DNA of 64,000 bases from Bidens hawaiensis (GCA_021521415.1 JAIQDT010000167.1:1742501-1806500), one strand, 5' to 3'. Positions 46,772-59,065 are shown, numbered from the stretch's first letter. The notes: generated from the letters alone by a model not told the origin. A program made the numbers and translations.

Positions 46772-47747
46772 TGTAGGAATCAGTCTGCCCAAGACACATA
46801 CTAGAGTTGATGTGGCTAGTACGTTATGATCCAAGTCGGGCCATACCCAATAACAAGCTAGACAAACACAATAATATTTATTGTAGATATGATCTAACAA
46901 ATAAATGTTAGCACTTATGATATTTAGAAAATGGGTTTCTAAATGTTTTCACTTGAGGATTCGATAAACTATAAGGATAATTTATTAAGAGAGATTATCT
47001 TATCATATTATTTAAGTTGTTTAAATGATATATATATATATATATATGATAATGGTTGTGGTATGTTGCATGAAACTTATGGCATGTTAAATGTCACAAA
47101 GTTTCAATAGACCTGTGACTAATACATGGAGTATTAGTCCTGCGACTGATACATGGAGTATTAGTCCTGAGACTAGTACATGGGGTATTAGTCTGTTCCA
47201 GGAAGAAAGATAAATTAATTTCTGGTAGGACCAGCCCACTTTTGGGGGGAAATTTCCTACCCATCTGTTTGAATTAATTTTCTCTTATTAATTATCTATC
47301 TTGGGACACAACATAAGAACAACCAACCATATTACATGCAATATTTTAATCACTCTCCTCTCTCTCTTCTCTCCAAAATCGGTTCAAGGAAGAAACACAC
47401 AAGAGGGTTTTATCTTTCAAGTGCAAGAGTCATTAAATCCTAGCAAGCAAGGTGTTTGTTGAAGGCTTGGAGGTTATACAAGCTTGAGGCTCTTCTCCAT
47501 TGAAGGCTAGCCATTCAAACCATCATCTTCTTCATATTCTTACCTCTTGAAAGGTTGTATTACATAAACCCTCTATGGTTGATAGTTTTGGTATGCATGT
47601 AATTCGTATATGGATCCGGGGCTTGGGTTTTACATATAAAACGGGTTTAATATCAATCAATATAACAAGATTTAAAACTTTTAATCAGCTGCATTTTTTC
47701 ATATAAATGGGTTTATATGGCTTTGATAATCTTGTTAAAACCCAATA
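46772..47747 (+). repeat. Element E 3' LTR
   Basis: 976 bp, begins TGTAGGAATC and ends CCCAATA (CCCAACA in the 5' copy). Hairpin array at 47118-47192. A longer (TA)n run near 47029-47047 distinguishes it from the 5' LTR. Confidence 0.95.
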
Positions 47748-47870
47748 GGTTAGTGTTCGGAGAAGAAGAGAGAGTGAATTTTGGGTAAAGATTGGTTCTG
47801 GTTAGGAAAGAAAATCAAATCCCATTTTTCTCGGAAGGTTTTTACACTAAAGATTGAGTTTGTTGAGAAT

Positions 47871-48040
47871 TAGTTCTCGGCTACTGTTGGTTCACGGCCA
47901 AGATTAGTTCTCGGCTACTGTTGGTTCTCGGCCAAGATTAGTTCTCGGCTACTGTGGGTTCTCGGCCAAGATTAGTTCTCGGCTACTATGGTTCTCGGCC
48001 AAGCTCAGTTCTCGGCCATAGTTGGTTCTCGGCTAAGGCA
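47871..48040. repeat. 34-bp minisatellite in D leader
   Basis: Units starting TAGTTCTCGGCTACTG at 47871, 47905, 47939 and 47973, with a diverged fifth at about 48006. Every unit carries two TTCTCGGC-like motifs. Further TTCTCGGT copies continue to about 48180. Confidence 0.9.
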
Positions 48041-48291
48041 ATCCTCAGTTAACTTGGGTTTTCGGTTTTCACCTTGTTCTCGATCAAATTTTGGTCAAAT
48101 TTAACTGGTTCTCGGTCAATATTTCGGGAAACATTGATCGTTCTCGGTAAAAGTTTGGTCAAATTACTCGATTTCTCGGTCAACTTGGTAATCTGTGATC
48201 GCTATTTGGGCCTGATCAATCTGATTTGGGCTTGATATTTGGACTTTAATAATTTTTGGACCTTAAAACTCAATTAAGTAATCTAGTAAGA

Positions 48292-50934
48292 ATGGAACAA
48301 TTAACAAATGGTAACAATTCAGCTAACTCATCACTTCATCAAGAACTGGATTCAATCATGGGGACAACCACTCGCATACCCTGTCTCTTATCTCATGAGG
48401 GGTTTAGTGAATGGAAGTTTGGTTTTGAGAAATACGTTAAGATGAAAGATTCCAAAGTGAGGAGGAGTATTGTTAGGGGGCCTCAAAGAATCACTTATCA
48501 AAAGGAGAACTCAACTGAAGTTATTGAAAAGTCAGTTGCACAATATGACGATGATGACTTTGCTAAAGTTGGGGAAGATGAAAAGGCTCTCTCTACTTTA
48601 ACCATGGCACTCTCACCCGAGATAGCCCTTCAATTTAGAGAACTTCAGTCTGCTAAAGAGTTATGGGAGGCACTGATCGAGGTGTATGAGGGAAATGAGG
48701 ATATGAAAAGAAGTCGCCAAGACCTGTTGCGATAAAAGTTCAACATGTTTAATCATGTTCTGGAAGAAACATTGGAAACCCAACTTCAGAGGTTCATATC
48801 ACTGGTGACTGAAATGAGATAAGCAAGTATTTATACAAACTGCTGAAATAAACAACAAACTGGTGAACTCATTGCCAAAGAGTTGGGATATGAATGTTGT
48901 TGTTATTAAGAAGGCTAAAGATCTCAACAGAATGTCTATCACTGAGATGATAGCTACCATCAAGGAACGTGCCATGGATGACAAGCAACGTGCCATAAAT
49001 CATGCCAACTCCTACAGTGCGGTTGGGTACAATGTTGCTTCCAACAGTGCTCTCATCTCTCAAGACAGTTTCTCAATATTCAAGGCTACTCACAACCACC
49101 TCAGGGAAATTTCCAAATGTTCACATCTACTCAAGGCCAATCATCTTCAATTCCACCCCAACCAGCTCCAGTATTCTTCACTAAGTCTGGTCAATCTTCA
49201 AATAATACTGGAAAAACCGCACACTCAGGGGCCACTCCCAGACAAAACTTCAATCAGATTCCTTCCATTCCAAAAGAGACTCAGGAGAATATAGCTCTAA
49301 TGGCAGGATTCATGAACTTCTATAATGCATTCTTAGCTGGAGACTTGGTTCAACCTGTGGTCGCTGCTGAACTTGATCAGATCCACCCTGATGATGTTGA
49401 GGAAATGGATATCTCTTGGCAAATCGCCATGGCAGTGTTTCGAGCAAAGAAGTTCACTAAGAGAACGGGTAGAAACAATTGGAACATGCCTAACAATCAG
49501 AAGGTGGGTTTTAACAAAGACATTATCAGATGCTACAACTGTCACGAGCCGAGTCACTTTGCTCATGAATGTACAAATCCAGCAAAGGATGGAAACACGG
49601 AAAGGGCACTGGTTCCGGTTGGTAACACTAGAGGTAGTTCAGGTAACAGTGTAAGAGGTATGGTTGCTCAACAGTTCTCTTGGGAAGGTCAGATGGTTGC
49701 GCTCAACATTGGAAATCAGACCGCAAACTTTGCAAATGTTGAAGACACTGGAGAAGAAAATGCTACTGAGGAGAAAATCAAAGAACTTCAATTTGCCTAT
49801 ATGGCGTTCACCTCTCCAAATTCATCTGAGGTAAGTTTCCAACCATGCTCTTTAGATTGTATTGAGAAAATAGAACTGTATGAGCTTCATAATGACAACT
49901 TAATTAGAGATATGGAAAGAATAAAATCTGAGAATTTTAAACTTAAGAAAAATGAAAAAGCTTTCCAAGATAAAATAGAAGCTCAACAAAAGGATATCTC
50001 TAAGCTTAAATCTAATTTTAGTATGAAGTCTTGACATCACCTTGATGCCAAACAAGAAATCGCTGAATTGACTGCTAAACTGGAAGCCTCCAAGTTAGAA
50101 ATTTTGAATCAAACTAGTAAATTTGAAAGGGCTGTACTAGACTGTAGGAAATTTGATGGTTCCAGTAAAGTAGTCAACTCAATGATTGAAAATCAATTGT
50201 GGTGGAAAGAAAATGAAGGTGAAGGAATAGGATATAGTCATGTTCCCCCACCCTACAACCACAATTATGTTCATACCCCTGTTTCCAAAGAACAGGAAGA
50301 AAAGGTAAAGGACATGAAGTACGGTAAACAAGACAAAGGTGATGGAACCAGTTCTATGAATGCTGGTCCATCCATTTCAGATATGAACGATTCTAATGTA
50401 TGTACTTCATGTGCAGAAAAAGTAATTGTGAAGGAATGGACTGATGAGGATGACGACCCTTGTTTTGAATTTAATAATGACATTGTTTCTGATGTTTCAT
50501 TAAAACTTCATGTTTTGAATTCTGTTATTCCGACTGTTTGTGTAGGCTCTGTTTTAAAGAGCAAGGATCTTTGTGTGGTTGATTCTTATAAAAATTTGAG
50601 TTCTAATAATGTGGTTTCTTATAAGATTAAAAATTCAAAATTTTCCAAAAAATACACAGCACCTAAATTTGTCAAAGAGGGATGCTCTATTGACAAACAA
50701 GGTGATAAGCTCAAAAATGTTAAAAGTGGTCCCCGCAGTTTTAAGAAAACTGGTCCACACAACCAGTCAAGACGAGGAGTTGCCCAAAATGATTTCTTCA
50801 TAAAACATCAAACTTGTTTTAATTGTGGAACTCCTGGTCATATTGCCAGAAACTGTCCACATCATCCATATGTTCCTTATTATGGATTTTATCAGAGGAA
50901 CATGCCCCATATGCCTCATAACTCGTACAGGTAA
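48292..50934 (+). pseudogene. Element D gag
   Basis: First ATG in frame at 48292 (MEQLTNGNNS). Core gag motifs: FSEWKFGFEKYVKMKDSKV, FAKVGEDEKALSTLTMALSP, AKELWEALIEVYEGNEDMKR, then stops at 48733 and after; the frame resumes with LVNSLPKSWDMNVVVIKKAK (48857-48920). A first zinc knuckle CYNCHEPSHFAHEC is near 49532-49573. A long charged coiled-coil stretch follows (49870-50150), then an acidic part and a second knuckle CFNCGTPGHIARNC near 50815-50856. Two distant knuckles with a coiled coil between them match the large gag of Asteraceae copia elements as I remember them. Stops at 50033 and 50935 and one frameshift kill the ORF. Confidence 0.9.
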
Positions 50935-51024
50935 AGATTCAGGCATAATAAGGCTAGTCCCTCTGACGATGATTGGAATCGAAATAAATCTGGCAGGTTT
51001 AGTCCTCATCAGACCAAACCTAAC

Positions 51025-52390
51025 ATGTTTCGTGAAAGGGTCAGAAAAGGTGTTTCAAATTCAAATATAAACACTAAGTCGAAACCAAAAGAGAAGGAAA
51101 AGTCAAATTCATTTTCTTCTAAACCCAAAACACCGGAGGTTACAACAACCATTCGTACTTATAATGCCAAATCTTACAGACATAAATGGTTGCCTAAATC
51201 TCCGGCAAAAGCATCTACAAAATCTATGTTTGACTATCAAAAGGACATGTCATGGCAATATGTGAGAACTGTAGATGAGTCAGGTTCACCCAGTGTAACT
51301 ATGGACTGGGTACCAAAATCTAACTAATCTCGCGCTTTGTACAGGAACAGCTATGGAGGAATATCATCAAACCTTGGTATGTTGATAGTGTTTGTTCCAG
51401 GCACATGACAGGGGACATTACCCAACTACACTACATTCAAACATTTAATGGTGGGTATGTGTCTTTTGCGGGAGGAGATAAAGGAAAGATTACTAAGAAG
51501 GGTACTGTAAGTAATGTGTTCTAAAATTTGAAAATGTTAATTTTCTTCCTGAGTTGAAGCACAATCTGTTAATTGTATCACAAATTTGTGATAAAGATTT
51601 TTCAACACATTTTACTTAAAAGGAATGCTTAATTTTGAAACCTGGTATCATCATACCGGAAGACTGGATTCTTGTTCGATCACAACGAAAAGATAATTTT
51701 TATGTGATCGACATGAACAAAAATATTCCTGATGAAATAACATGTTTGTTTCAAAAGTGTCAGAACATAACGCCATGCTATGGCATCGTCGTCTTGGTCA
51801 CGCAAACTCTTAAAACCTTAATCGTCTTGCTAAAAATGGTTTGGTACGTGGTCTACTCATTAAGGATTTTGTAACTATTGAAAAATATGTGGCTTGTGCT
51901 TTGGGTAAACATTATCGAAAAACTCACAAGCCGAAGTTGATCAATACCGTTTCATCTGTCTTTCAACTACTTCATATGGACCTTTTTGGACCAGTCCATG
52001 TCTTGAGTTTATCTCATAGCTCTTATTGTCTTGTTATTATTGATGACTACTCATGTTTTACTTGGGTGTTTTTCTTGTCAAATAAGAGTTAAACTATAGA
52101 TTTAATCAAGAAGATTGTTGTGCTCATGGAGAACCAACTGAATTTGAAGCTGAAGGGAATTCGCTGTGATAATGGAACCAAATTCAAGAATGCATCATTA
52201 AATCATTTATGTTCAGAGAAAGGGGTGCTTCGTCAATACAGCGTCGTTCGGACACCACAACAAAACGGTGTGGCTGAATGAAGAAACAGAGCTCTTATCG
52301 AGGCAGCAAGGACAATGTTGTGTGATTCTAAACTGCCTTTGTTCTTCTGGGCAGAAGCTATTAATATGGCATGTTATGTTCAGGATCGGT
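51025..52390 (+). pseudogene. Element D protease and truncated integrase
   Basis: After a basic linker (51025-51327) the protease site reads WYVDSVCSRHMTG at 51375-51413; the glycine of the D-S/T-G triad is Val. Pre-integrase region: ILKPGIIIPEDWILVRSQRK, then a decayed LWHRRLGH. Integrase core: LHMDLFGPVHVLS (first Asp), IIDDYSCFTWVFFLS, KGIRCDNGTKFKNASLNHLC (second Asp), RTPQQNGVAE then a stop, RALIEAARTMLCDSKLPLFF. It ends at NMACYVQDRLL near 52395, where C-terminal integrase, RT and RNase H (about 2 kb in complete relatives) are missing and other coding begins. Confidence 0.9.
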
Positions 52391-53670
52391 TGTTAGATGA
52401 CATTGATCGTGATTATGATTTTGAGTCAGATATTCCTCACACTGTTGAAGATAATGAACCATTCATTACCGCTCCCTCAGGCTCAACAGGCCCATCAAAC
52501 CAAGGTCAGTCAAGTACAAATGTTTCTGATAAGGTTGCCTAGATTCTTGCCATGCAAGAAAAGTTTATGCAGAACAAAGGCAAGGGCATTGTGCTGGAAG
52601 ATGCTCCGGTTGACATACAAGCCCTCCAACGTCGAGTCTTTGAGCTCGTACAAGATTCAATAGTCAAAGATGTCCGTATTCAAGAACTGGAAGCAAGCAA
52701 CTCTGATAAAGATTCCAAGATTAAAGAGTTACAGTCTGGCATGGGAGGTTTAACGGCTATGTATCTTGACAACAAAAACTGTTTCAAAAGTTTGGGGATG
52801 AATTTAAAGGCAATGATGATGTGGCCTCTTAAACGCCCCACGTTGATCAAGGTAGGAGCTCTCCTATTCGCCCAGCTGACAACATTTATGAGTCTGAAAC
52901 CTTGAAACTATATGTCTGCACCACCAATCACCAAAGAAAAGTAGAAAGCTGTTGGTGATGAAAAACTTAAACCAGAATGTCGAATCATCAGACCATCCAG
53001 ACAGGTTCGTCGTTACTTTTCAAAAGGGCTTCTCAGATAAATATGGTGATCGTTCGGGAGTTGTATCGTGGGGTTTTGATGCTGAGAAGAGTACGTGGTG
53101 GGTAAAGAGGAAGTCGGGAACCATTGAGTATTACAAGAAGATGAAAGATTTTGGCTCTTGGACTAAAGTGGATCTGAGCGATTTGATTAACTCTCCATTC
53201 CACAATCCTTCCAATGATAAACATGTTACGAATTTCTGGAATTTCTTGAAAAATCAGGTTGATCGAGGCTTTCCAACAATGCCAACTGCTACATCATTCT
53301 TGAAGAAAGCTAAGGGGGTCGTGGATCCAAAAAAAGGGAAGACAATGGTTAACGTTATGTGGCCTGCTACAAAGAAGGCCACTCACATTCCTGTACCTGA
53401 CGCGATTCTGGATGTATGATAGCGTAATTGACACTGTTGTTGTCAAATTATAGAAGGGTAAAGGGCAATACAGATTTGTTGATCCAAAGGATCTGCTGAA
53501 GTTTGGAGAAAAAGATATTAAGACTCTCAGCACATTCCACATAATAGCTAAACCACTTTTCGAGGTGGCTGCTAAGGAGTACACGAGTATGGTAGCGTCT
53601 ATTATCAGATGCAAGTTTTGGGCCGGTGCGTTGAATGATGCTGACATTGACTACATGGAGCATGATTGAA
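52391..53670 (+). pseudogene. Extra ORF of element D fused to truncated integrase
   Basis: The frame passes from integrase into DIDRDYDFESDIPHTVEDNE, a Ser/Gln-rich linker, a stop at 52540, then AMQEKFMQNKGKGIVLEDAP and a coiled coil (IQALQRRVFELVQDSIVK...IQELEASNSDKDSKIKELQS). A second segment (52952-53419) has FVVTFQKGFSDKYGDRSGVV, SWGFDAEKSTWWVKRKSGTI, KMKDFGSWTKVDLSDLINSP and FHNPSNDKHVTNFWNFLKNQ. A third continues in other frames to 53669 (YRFVDPKDLLKFGEKDIKTL). No enzyme motif known to me is present. It resembles an uncharacterised ORF seen after pol in Asteraceae copia elements (memory, not a search). It differs from the extra ORF of B and C. Confidence 0.7.
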
Positions 53671-53684
53671 GACCAAGCTACAAA

Positions 53685-53697
53685 CCAAGGGGGAGAT
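53685..53697 (+). other. Element D polypurine tract
   Basis: AAGGGGGAGAT directly before the 3' LTR. Confidence 0.85.
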
Positions 53698-54101
53698 TGT
53701 TGGGCCTAGATTAGAGTGTTTTGTACTTAGTCTATTTGTGTTTGGGTTGAGCATGTAATGGGGAATTGGTCCGCGTATGTAAACCGAGATCCTAAGGGAT
53801 CTCGGTGGGCCATTGGTAGTTATTGGGCAAGTTGTTTTGGTTCCCTATATATAGCGTGCATTGTATAGGGTTTTGGTTGTTCATTCACTTTTTAAGTTTT
53901 GGTCGTCTACGTGTTTACTAGACGAGGTTGTATTTGTGCTTAAGCACCCGACATATAATAATAATTACGTGTGTTTTGAAGCATTGCTTGTATTGCGTTA
54001 TTGTGTTTGGTCATGTTCTTTAGTCACCGGGTATTAGGTTTCCGCACTAATACTTGGTTGGTTGATATCATAATTGTAGTGATACAAATTCGATACTTAC
54101 A
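53698..54101 (+). repeat. Element D 3' LTR
   Basis: 404 bp, TGTTGGGCCTAG to GATACTTACA; collinear with 27284-27689. The inverted repeat (53784-53805) and TATA box (53846-53854) are kept. Confidence 0.95.
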
Positions 54102-56993
54102 GTTGATGTGAATATGCAGGAGAATGAGGTGAATGTGGATGATGATAAGGAAGGGAATAATGACATGGTTGTTGAGAATATTATGGAGAATGTGATCGAA
54201 GATGAAGTAGTTGATGATGACACTGACCTACAAATACTGTATGGAAACTTTGAAAACATTAAATCTCTAATTGATGTAGAGAAGCTGGTTGAGAAAGAAA
54301 AAGAAGTTGATGATGAGTTAGAGGAGTTGATGAAGGAGATTGATGAATTCCCACCCACTGTGGTGAGGGAAGTGGGCCCATCAAGACTGGAGGATAAAGA
54401 AGATGAAGTGAGAAGAATCAAGGGCAAGGTTGTGGCTGAATATGAAGCCCAACTGCAACCCTTGAAACAAAAAAGAATCGACTCCAGTGATTCAGCTACT
54501 GTTTGTTGATGAATCTGTTGAAGAAGGGATTAAAAGACATGATAAGATTGGGGTAGAGTGGATGCAAATGGAGATGATAAATAGATACCTAACTGACAAG
54601 GGGATGGAGGAACAGAGGGTTATGATGGAGGAATTTGAACTGAAAAAGACATTGGAAGAAGATAAAGGGGAAGTCAAACAGTAGGTAATTGAAGGGTTGT
54701 AGAGGCTACAACAAGCTAAAGAAGCTGACAATGCACTGGAAAATGTCATTTATAAGTTCCAGAAAGCCAAAACCCCTGAACAAACATCAGATCATATTCC
54801 TGAACCTGAAGAAACAATTTCCACTGCTGAGCCTATAACTAAAAATTCTGATATGCAGTTGGTAACGAATCTTGATGGAAAGACTATTCAAGAAGAAATG
54901 ATGAAGAAAGCCAATGAATTGATGAATCAAAGTTTATTCGATGAAATGAAGGAAGATGAAAAGAAATGGCTGATTGATTTGTTAAGATATTCAAGGAAGA
55001 GGAAGAGATTTGGAGTTGGAAACATTCCAGAAGAGGCTATGCCCAAAGAAAAGAAAGACCGATTAATGTTGTACCTTTGCAAGATGCGAAACCTATTGAT
55101 TATATGAATGAGCCACAGATTGAAGACTTAAATGACCTAACCGATGCTGAGGATGAGGAGGTGGATAAAAATAAGAAGAAGTTCATAAGTCTTCCCATGT
55201 GGATTTAACAGACATCCACAGAGAAAATATTAAAGCCAGGCTTGATGAGATAAAAAGACAAGGCCCAAGGGTCATATATTTGATGAGCCAAGGACTTAGG
55301 TTTAAAGAGTTGACTGAATTAATTGAAGAAAACTTGGATCTGCAACATGAAAAGAAGAGATAGGAACTCAGAAAAGTAAGGGAGAAGAGAAAGAGAAATA
55401 CACATAAATATCTTGCCTACCTGAGGCTCCACAACTTCTCTAGGAAACAACTAAGCCACATAAGTTATGAAGATCTTGAGGGTGTTTACTAGTCTATACA
55501 AAAAAAGAATTCAAGAAGAAGAGAAGAAACGACTTGAAGAAAGAAAAGGGGATGAACTGAAAGGAAGAGCCAGTGTGTTAAGGAAATTTGGAGGAAAAGC
55601 TGAATTCCTAGTGATAATGGAATCCCTTTTGAGCATGCTGAAATTTTGCAAAAGAAAGAGGTGGAGAAGTTGTTCATGCAGATAACACGGAGATTGAAAA
55701 AGGAAGTAGATGTTGGTGCTGAACAAATGAAACATAGGAAAATAAAAGACTCAAAACAGGCTGAAGAGGAGAAAAGAAATGGGCTAATGAAAAAGAATTT
55801 TTTTTGGAAGATTGATGTTGGCTAGGGGTGAAGGAGACAGAGTAAAGAACTTGACTGCTAGTGGGAAAGAGGAATTATATGAGCCTGAAGTGGCAAAATA
55901 CAAAAGGGAGAAGAAAAATCAATCTTCAGATGATAAAACAACTCAAGCTCCTCCTATGGTAACAACAGTAAAAGAAGAACCAGTTGAAACAAGTTCAAGA
56001 ACCAATCTCTTGCCTTGGGAGGATGCAAATAGAATCAGAACCTTGAGACAAGCCATGATTAATAAAGGGATGCTTGCAAGTGTTTTTTATAATCTTTAGC
56101 AAGCACAACTAAAAGAATTACTTTACACTGAAGAGGCCCTTTGGGAGAAAGATGAAGAAGAACAAAGAAGAATAATGCCCCTACAATGTGGACCAAAGGG
56201 TCAACCAATTCAAAGACAAAGATCTCCTCCCACTGAAAAATTGATAGAGAGATAATGGAGATAATCAGAACCTTGTCTAAAGAAGGGGTGATTACTTAAA
56301 GCTTATGATGAGAAAGGCTGATATTGTGAAAATTTATGAAGCAAAAGAGAATGTGGGGAGATCTCAACCTAAAAGACAATACACTTCTAGGTCTTCCACT
56401 GTAAGTGTAGCAACAACAAGGTCAAATATGTAGAGACAACAAAGGCCACCTTTAAAGGTGGGCCTACCAAAGAACCTTTTCTTTGGTTCAAAGGCAAAGA
56501 CCTTGAAAATTATTATGTCTAATTGAGAATTAAAGAATATTATATTCAATGATGACTTTCAAGATTACAATAGATAACAACTTGAAGAAATGGCTAAACT
56601 CAACTTGTATGATTATCAAGAGAGACAAAGATTTGCATGTCAACAAAGGAATGAACTTTCAAAATTCTTAAAAGAACAATCTAGAAAGGGATTTTCTTTG
56701 CTCAACAGAGGTCAATGATTAACTACGAAGTCCAGAAGAATGGAAGAATCTCAAAGATAGTCTATGAACAAAAGACTCAATCATTTATATTGAGAAATTC
56801 GGAAGGACTGGCCTTGGGCATAATTGAGCATGACACTGAATTGGAGTACCTTCATGTGGAGGATGTTGAGGACATAATCAGATGGAATATGTCTTCTCAA
56901 CATCCACACCACAAGGAGATCTCCTTATTTCAACAGAAGGTTGGTGTAGTAAATTTTGATAGAAGATCAGAGGCTGGAAGCTCTAGAAGATAA
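54102..56993 (+). pseudogene. Extra ORF of element C, C-terminal part
   Basis: It continues the ORF broken by D at 27283. It is strongly charged: EKLVEKEKEVDDELEELMKE (54280-54340), MQMEMINRYLTDKGMEEQRV, QSLFDEMKEDEKKWLIDLLR (54930-54990), then many short frames rich in Lys/Glu to 56100. The last section (56580-56993) aligns with the tail in element B: FACQQRNELSKFLKEQSRKG, LRNSEGLALGIIEHDTE, SQHPHHKEISLFQQK and terminal SSRR. Stops and frameshifts are frequent. With the N-terminal part the ORF would be about 4.7 kb, much longer than a usual env-like ORF. Probably cytoplasmic or nuclear and coiled-coil; no function is assigned. Confidence 0.7.
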
Positions 56994-57162
56994 AAGCCTT
57001 TTGTTTTTCTGTATAAATTTGATTTGTAATATCCATGTGATAGCCCTTTTGAATACGTAAATTTTGTTTAAGTAATGTAATTTTACTTTTTGAAATTTGA
57101 TGTGTATTTTGAAAAGTGTATGTAACCAACAGATGTTTTGGAGCATCTGAGTTTGTTCCAAT

Positions 57163-57174
57163 CTAGAGGGAGAT
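57163..57174 (+). other. Element C polypurine tract
   Basis: CTAGAGGGAGAT immediately before the LTR. Confidence 0.75.
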
Positions 57175-58230
57175 TGTTGGGATCAAGATTCTACAAAGGA
57201 AAAATTGGAATCTTCTCAACCTCCTCAGAAATGGCTAAGTATGGAATACGAGCAAATTTGGCCCTTCGAGCAAGCTAGGAGCTTATTCAAGCAAGGTATT
57301 TTGGTTTCGAGCAAAGTTATCTTCTAGAATTCTTCTAAGTGTTAGTTCGAGCAGACTACACTTCATCAAGCAAGGTTGTTCTTCAAGTCGAGCAAGGTTT
57401 GTTTCTAAACAAAATCTTGACTTAAGCAAGCTAAAACCATGTATATTGGTGGATCGTGAAAGGTTTAATAAACATGGGTCCCAGCATACTGAAAGGAAGT
57501 TATTGAAAAAATTACTAAGGACTTCCAACGAGTAAGGTTCAACCTCGAGCAAGCTACAGTGTCACCAGCACACTTAACTTGTATAAGTTATGTAACAAAA
57601 GGTTGAAGGGATCCAAGAAGAAGAAGTTTGCTCGTAGGATTTATATCGAGCAAAGTTTGATATTATCAGAAGATTTAAGTCTGCTTGAAGAATATTTTCT
57701 AAGGAAAAGCTTACTTTGAGAACTGTTCTAAGCATACTTAAGGTTACAAGGTCTGCCCTACAAGGATAAAGGCTTACAAGCTTACTCAAAGACCTGCTAA
57801 CACTTGTAATATATTTGTATACCTTTGAATATGTTATGTATCAATCATTAGGTTTTCCAGAATATGTCAGTCATGCCTATTTATGTAAACTTTAGGGCAT
57901 GTTTATAAAAACGGACAGAGAGCGAATATTGTGATTTGACGGCTGTCATTTCATGAAAAAGAAAATCTTTGTATCGAAAAGCTGCCACAAATACAAACAT
58001 TACACCTAGAAACCCTAACAATTTTCATTGTATCCTTCACAATATTAATGTAAATATTTTGAGTTACTTTGTGTGTTTGTTACATTTCTGTCTGTTTAGC
58101 AACAATTTGAATATTATTGATTCCGCCTTTAATATTCATTGGATTTTCTCAAAAGCAGAACTCGTAACCGTCTTGCCTGTTGTTGTTGGTTACGAGACTG
58201 ATTGTTGTGGTTGATAGATCGGTCCTAACA
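57175..58230 (+). repeat. Element C 3' LTR
   Basis: 1056 bp, TGTTGGGATCAAG to GGTCCTAACA; inverted-orientation relative of 13853-15272. The first 550 bp (U3) holds many CGAGCAAG-type motifs. Confidence 0.85.
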
Positions 58231-59065
58231 ATAATCGTACAATATTCCGAGTGGTCCTTGAGGGTACCATACAATGTCACTATCATTGTAATGTCCAGTT
58301 GTTAACTCGTGGTGGTCCACTCGTTCGTATTCCAATTGTTATGTTTGATCTTCTTTTGTCTTGATCTGGTAAATTGTATTCTTGCCTTATAGTTGTAGAT
58401 GCAACATTATGGTTGTTGATGAGGTATTTGGGGTGTTATTCTTACACTTATCACGTCTAGATAAAAGTTATTGAATAATATTTAAAAAAAAGTGTCCCAG
58501 TGATACTTTAGAGATAAATTAAGGAAGATTTTCAAAATAAAATAAGTTAATGTTTGTTTCCCGGTTAACCATCAACCGTGGTTGGACCCTAGTCCATTAA
58601 CAATTTTGGAGAACGAGTTCCAAGTTGCTTCCCATTCTAAAAGAGCATGGTTCATCGCAACATCCCCTCATCTTATTACACATATATCCTCACTTCAACC
58701 TTGAATGGCCTCTCTCACACAACTTCTAAAAACATTTCTACACAGTTATTCGACTGGCTACTCCTCCAGCCACAGTCACACACCAATTTAACCATTGAGA
58801 CACTGCATCAATCATCGTTTCCGACACCCTAAATCCAATTTCCTGAGGTACATTCACAAACAATAATAATAAAGACATTTCATATTTGTGCTAAGGGGTT
58901 ATACGAGTATTGGGGTGTTTTGATGGGAACTCATTAAACAACATGGGCAGATTTTGTAAATTTGATGTTGGACATGAACTATCATGTTCAATAATGCAAT
59001 AAGTTATAAATAGTTATAAATAGAAAAATAACAAATTGAGGCTAGGACTTAAATGTAACTTATAA
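58231..59065. other. Flanking sequence, nothing recognised
   Basis: AT-rich sequence with no coding similarity, tRNA or repeat seen. Small frames such as 58647-58832 have no family resemblance. It is possibly the original intergenic DNA around C. Confidence 0.5.

Larger units (their letters stand above)
27789..47747 (+). mobile_element. E: Ty1/copia element inside D, host of element F
   Basis: LTRs 27789-28755 and 46772-47747 are flanked by a perfect 5-bp target duplication GGTTA (27784-27788 and 47748-47752). Internal order is primer site, leader, gag, protease (split by F), integrase, RT, RNase H, 3' UTR, polypurine tract. Net of F and its duplication E is about 8.07 kb. By eye the LTRs differ at about 12 of the first 205 bases. 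Confidence 0.96.
27284..54101 (+). mobile_element. D: Ty1/copia element lacking RT, host of element E
   Basis: LTRs at 27284-27689 and 53698-54101, primer site at 27692, gag from 48292, integrase to about 52390, then an extra ORF to about 53670. E is inserted in the leader at 27788/27789. Without E and one target duplication D is about 6.85 kb. RT and RNase H are absent. The LTR pair differs at about 15 of the first 230 bases by eye. Confidence 0.92.
25323..58230 (+). mobile_element. C: copia-type element 3' half carrying a three-element nest
   Basis: It contains an extra ORF (25461-27283 and 54102-56993), polypurine tract and 3' LTR (57175-58230). Element D interrupts the ORF; D's flanks TTTGA (27279-27283) and GTTGA (54102-54106) are a one-mismatch target duplication. 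The 5' LTR and gag-pol are absent: element A lies immediately to the left. Confidence 0.8.

Noticed and set aside
54068..54427. Ser/Thr-rich minus-strand frame
   Set aside because: It is the complement of Glu/Asp codons of the extra ORF of C; the composition is an artefact of antisense reading.
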